Position numbers and translations under genes: made by a program
Notes under the pieces: model-generated
What the model was told of the DNA's origin: nothing
The model's input: the letters and a program-made list of their open reading frames with translations, nothing else
Database searches by the model: none
In this document: piece after piece, positions 60,810 to 64,000 of the stretch
Layout: each line of letters starts with the position of its first letter
Position numbering within the stretch: position 1 is the stretch's first letter
From: JANQPX01 sp965204405
GTDB lineage: Bacteria > Pseudomonadota > Alphaproteobacteria > Geminicoccales > Geminicoccaceae
Direction: 5' to 3'
DNA: 64,000 nucleotides
NCBI GenBank assembly: GCA_965204405.1
Contig: CBDBEN010000005.1
Location: 248,001-312,000, forward strand

Positions 60810-61749
60810 AGTCGCCAATCTTCTGGGTCGCGAGCTGCTTGTGGGCCCCGAGCGCCATGAGGCGGCGGTCGCGCCATTCGCTGCGCTCACCCAGCCGATC
60901 CAGAGGCAAAGCCTTGCGGCGGCTAGCTTCCAAGTGGCTGGAAAGCGCCTCGCTCCAGACAAGGGGGGCCGCAGAAGAGTGCTCGATTTCTTCATAAAGC
61001 GGCCCATAGCGCGCCATGTAGTCGGTAATGCCGCCCGGTGCGTTGAGGTCGATCGTCTCGAGCGGCCCCATGAACGACCAGCGAAGACCGATACCGTCCT
61101 TGATGGCAATGTCGATGTCCTCAGCCGAGGCATAGCCCTGTTCGACCAGCTTTATCGCCATGGTCAGGAGGGCGCCCTGCAGGCGATTGGCGATAAACCC
61201 GGGCACTTCCTTTTTGACGCGGATCGGCGATTGGCCAACTCTGGTCATGAGATCATGGGTTCGGTCGACGACGATCTTGTCGGTCCAGGGAGCCGGGCAG
61301 AGTTCGACCAGCGGGGTGACATAGGGCGGGTTGATCGGGTGAGCAACCAAGCAGCGGGACCGACAGGCCAGGTTTTCGGTAAAGGCCGAGGCCGGAATGC
61401 CTGAGGTGGAGCTCCCGACGATAGTATCCTGGCCGATGGCGCGGTCGAGTTCGTCATAAACCTCCCGCTTCACCTCGATCCGTTCAGGTACACTCTCCTG
61501 AACATAATCAGCACCGGCAACGGCATCGCTGATCCTGATCGCATAACCGATGCGACCGAGCACGGCTTTCGGATCTTCGATGAGGTTGAACCTGGCGAGA
61601 TCATCCAGCCTGGAGGCGATGTTGATCTGTGCCTGCTCGATGGTCACCGGCGATGCGTCGTGCATCATGATCTCATGCCCGGCACGTGCAAATACGATTG
61701 CCCAGGCCTGGCCGATCAGTCCCCCGCCAATAAGCGCAATACGTTCCAT
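60808..61749 (-). CDS. 3-hydroxyacyl-CoA dehydrogenase-family protein (lambda-crystallin/L-gulonate or carnitine dehydrogenase-like)
   Basis: A 313-residue NAD-dependent dehydrogenase. The Rossmann motif is IALIGGGLIGQAWAIVFARAG (start at residue 4). The catalytic histidine is in LVAHPINPPYVTPLVELC, whose NPP motif is characteristic of the lambda-crystallin / L-gulonate 3-dehydrogenase / carnitine dehydrogenase branch; the second domain begins FIANRLQGALLTMAI. The ending is KQLATQKIGD, and the TAG stop is shared with the repeat at 60683-60809. Which 3-hydroxy acid it oxidises is unknown. Confidence 0.87.
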   Translation of the reverse strand: MERIALIGGGLIGQAWAIVFARAGHEIMMHDASPVTIEQAQINIASRLDDLARFNLIEDPKAVLGRIGYAIRISDAVAGADYVQESVPERIEVKREVYDELDRAIGQDTIVGSSTSGIPASAFTENLACRSRCLVAHPINPPYVTPLVELCPAPWTDKIVVDRTHDLMTRVGQSPIRVKKEVPGFIANRLQGALLTMAIKLVEQGYASAEDIDIAIKDGIGLRWSFMGPLETIDLNAPGGITDYMARYGPLYEEIEHSSAAPLVWSEALSSHLEASRRKALPLDRLGERSEWRDRRLMALGAHKQLATQKIGD

Positions 61750-61828
61750 CGCTCTGCCCTTCGATATTAGGTCAGGCGAAGTTTAGATCGGATCCCAATG
61801 CGAGGGAACCGGCGCCGGTTGCAAGCTG

Positions 61829-62914
<1,086 letters not shown>

Positions 62915-63101
62915 GATGTCCATCCACCTTGCGTGCCATCTTGCGTGATGATGCCAAGCGTTATAGCGGTGGAAGAGCGGCGCGGGAAGGGTTAGCCCGG
63001 AAAAGGTGACGGTTCCCGCAAAATTGGCCAGGGCTTGTGGTTCGGGGATCAGGGACCGAGCCTGGAGGCCCTTAAGGGATGCCAGTAATCGGGAGAATAA
63101 G

Positions 63102-63914
63102 ATGGCGGTCTTCAAGATCGGCGACCAGGATGCGCTGTTTTACGAGCATACCCCGCCTCGAGAGGTACAGGGGGCGACCTTCGTGTTCTTCAATGCGCTG
63201 ACCGGCGATACGAATGCTTGGGAGGTGGAAATCGGGCCTGCCCTGAGAGAGGCGGGGCATGGCACGCTAATGTGGAACTTCCGCGGCCAGAAGGATAGCT
63301 CGTTCAGCAATCCCGATGTCATTACCGCTGAGGGCATCGTTGCCGATTCAATCGAGCTCATCCAAACTGCAGCGCCTCTCCGCCCCGTCTATGTCGGCCT
63401 CTCGATCGGCGGACTGTTTGCGGCCCAAGCACATTTTGGCGGCGTAACCTGCGACGGGTTGCTCCTGATTAACACGCTGCGCAAGGCCGGGGCCCGTCTC
63501 GATTGGACCAACCGCGCCGCCCACCGCGCTGCTCTCCTCGGCGGCGGTCGTTTAATTCAGGATTTGATGCTTCAGCATCTGACGGGGCCCGCGTGGCAGG
63601 CTGAAAATAGCGACAACTTCCTAAAGGATGTGCCCTACGACCCCCTCGATCCCGATAGTGGTGCGGCCCGTCTGCTGAAGGCCGGCATCGGGGCGGACTG
63701 GAACATTGCCTACGAAGAGTTGACCATGCCCGTGACGGTGTTGAGCGGCTTGCAGGATCATGTCTTCTACGATGCTGCCGATGTTGCTGAACTCACCGGG
63801 CGTTTGCCGAATGCCGAGACGATCGACATCAGCGATATCGGCCATCTGGTAACCATGGAACGCCCGGCTGCCATCACGCGCGCTTGCCTGGCGTTGGCGG
63901 ACCGCCTGGCGTAA
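63102..63914 (+). CDS. Alpha/beta-hydrolase fold protein
   Basis: A 270-residue protein with the alpha/beta-hydrolase layout: oxyanion region FVFFNALTGDTNAWE (about residue 27), nucleophile elbow GLSIGG (S101), acid in GLQDHVFYD (about residue 214) and histidine in DIGHLVTMERP (about residue 247). The cap region around residues 125-200 is short. ATG 63102 follows GGGAGAATAAG. It is divergent from recA. The substrate is unknown; similar proteins are carboxyl-esterases or C-C hydrolases. Confidence 0.82.
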   Translation: MAVFKIGDQDALFYEHTPPREVQGATFVFFNALTGDTNAWEVEIGPALREAGHGTLMWNFRGQKDSSFSNPDVITAEGIVADSIELIQTAAPLRPVYVGLSIGGLFAAQAHFGGVTCDGLLLINTLRKAGARLDWTNRAAHRAALLGGGRLIQDLMLQHLTGPAWQAENSDNFLKDVPYDPLDPDSGAARLLKAGIGADWNIAYEELTMPVTVLSGLQDHVFYDAADVAELTGRLPNAETIDISDIGHLVTMERPAAITRACLALADRLA

Positions 63915-64000
63915 GTGGCGGGTTGGCTTTTGGCATCATCATCGTCCCCCTGACTACGGTGGGTTTCCGATCGATAGCTCGCGCGCACGGGTTCATGGCA

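Noticed and set aside
62915..63101. SOS (LexA) box upstream of recA
   Set aside because: The alphaproteobacterial pattern GTTC-N7-GTTC was looked for on both strands. Two GTTC words occur but are 24 bases apart, so I cannot support a box.

Overview
The window looks like chromosome of an alphaproteobacterium, most likely of the Rhizobiales/Hyphomicrobiales. The signs are a 1,625-residue NAD-dependent glutamate dehydrogenase, an mbfA-type ferritin-VIT iron exporter, a DUF1127 protein, an entericidin-like lipoprotein, a ccmDEFGHI block, and many LysR/GntR/DMT/ABC genes of rhizobial style in GC-rich sequence. I saw no rRNA, tRNA or CRISPR array.

Layout. 1-6.7 kb is the end of a surface-polysaccharide locus: a SAF-domain oxidoreductase cut by the window edge, rfbC, an NAD-dependent epimerase and rfbA, then rnhB and a small lipoprotein. 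A decayed IS3-family element follows, next to the 3' remnant of an asnB-type amidotransferase gene. 6.9-20.6 kb is rich in small-molecule transport: an orphan TAXI receptor, three DMT/EamA exporters, a LysE exporter, a Bcr/CflA MFS pump and an AEC carrier. Among them lie a PhzF protein, a class D beta-lactamase homologue, a Pcm-type methyltransferase and several regulators. The Bcr/CflA gene has a leader with a promoter, a short leader ORF and an intrinsic terminator, which reads as a transcription attenuator. 20-29 kb holds two RidA genes with regulators, a LuxR-type regulator, a three-gene ABC-2 exporter, a clpP paralogue and an ArsR-SRPBCC pair that starts in a 36-bp perfect palindrome.

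29.6-37 kb is one tight minus-strand operon for uptake and oxidation of a sugar or sugar acid: a GntR regulator, an ABC importer, a gluconate-dehydrogenase subunit-3-like protein, a GMC oxidoreductase, an ALDH remnant and an enolase-superfamily cycloisomerase. Neither dehydrogenase subunit has an export signal, and there is no cytochrome subunit gene.

37-47.5 kb is a decaying region. It has AKR and HAD remnants, a caspase-HHH reading frame broken only by two in-frame stops, two intact IS110 elements, and degraded IS1182/IS5, IS6, IS66, IS481, IS630 and IS3 pieces around an intact mbfA.

47.5-64 kb returns to housekeeping genes: NAD-glutamate dehydrogenase, an entericidin-like gene, a DHDPS-family aldolase, ccmDEFGHI (with an enlarged, internally repeated CcmI), a 3-hydroxyacyl-CoA dehydrogenase-type gene, recA and an alpha/beta hydrolase. 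A MITE-like palindromic repeat occurs at 42.0 and 60.7 kb, with its core in opposite orientations. Coordinates and translations were read by eye; functional calls rest on recognised motifs, not on searches.
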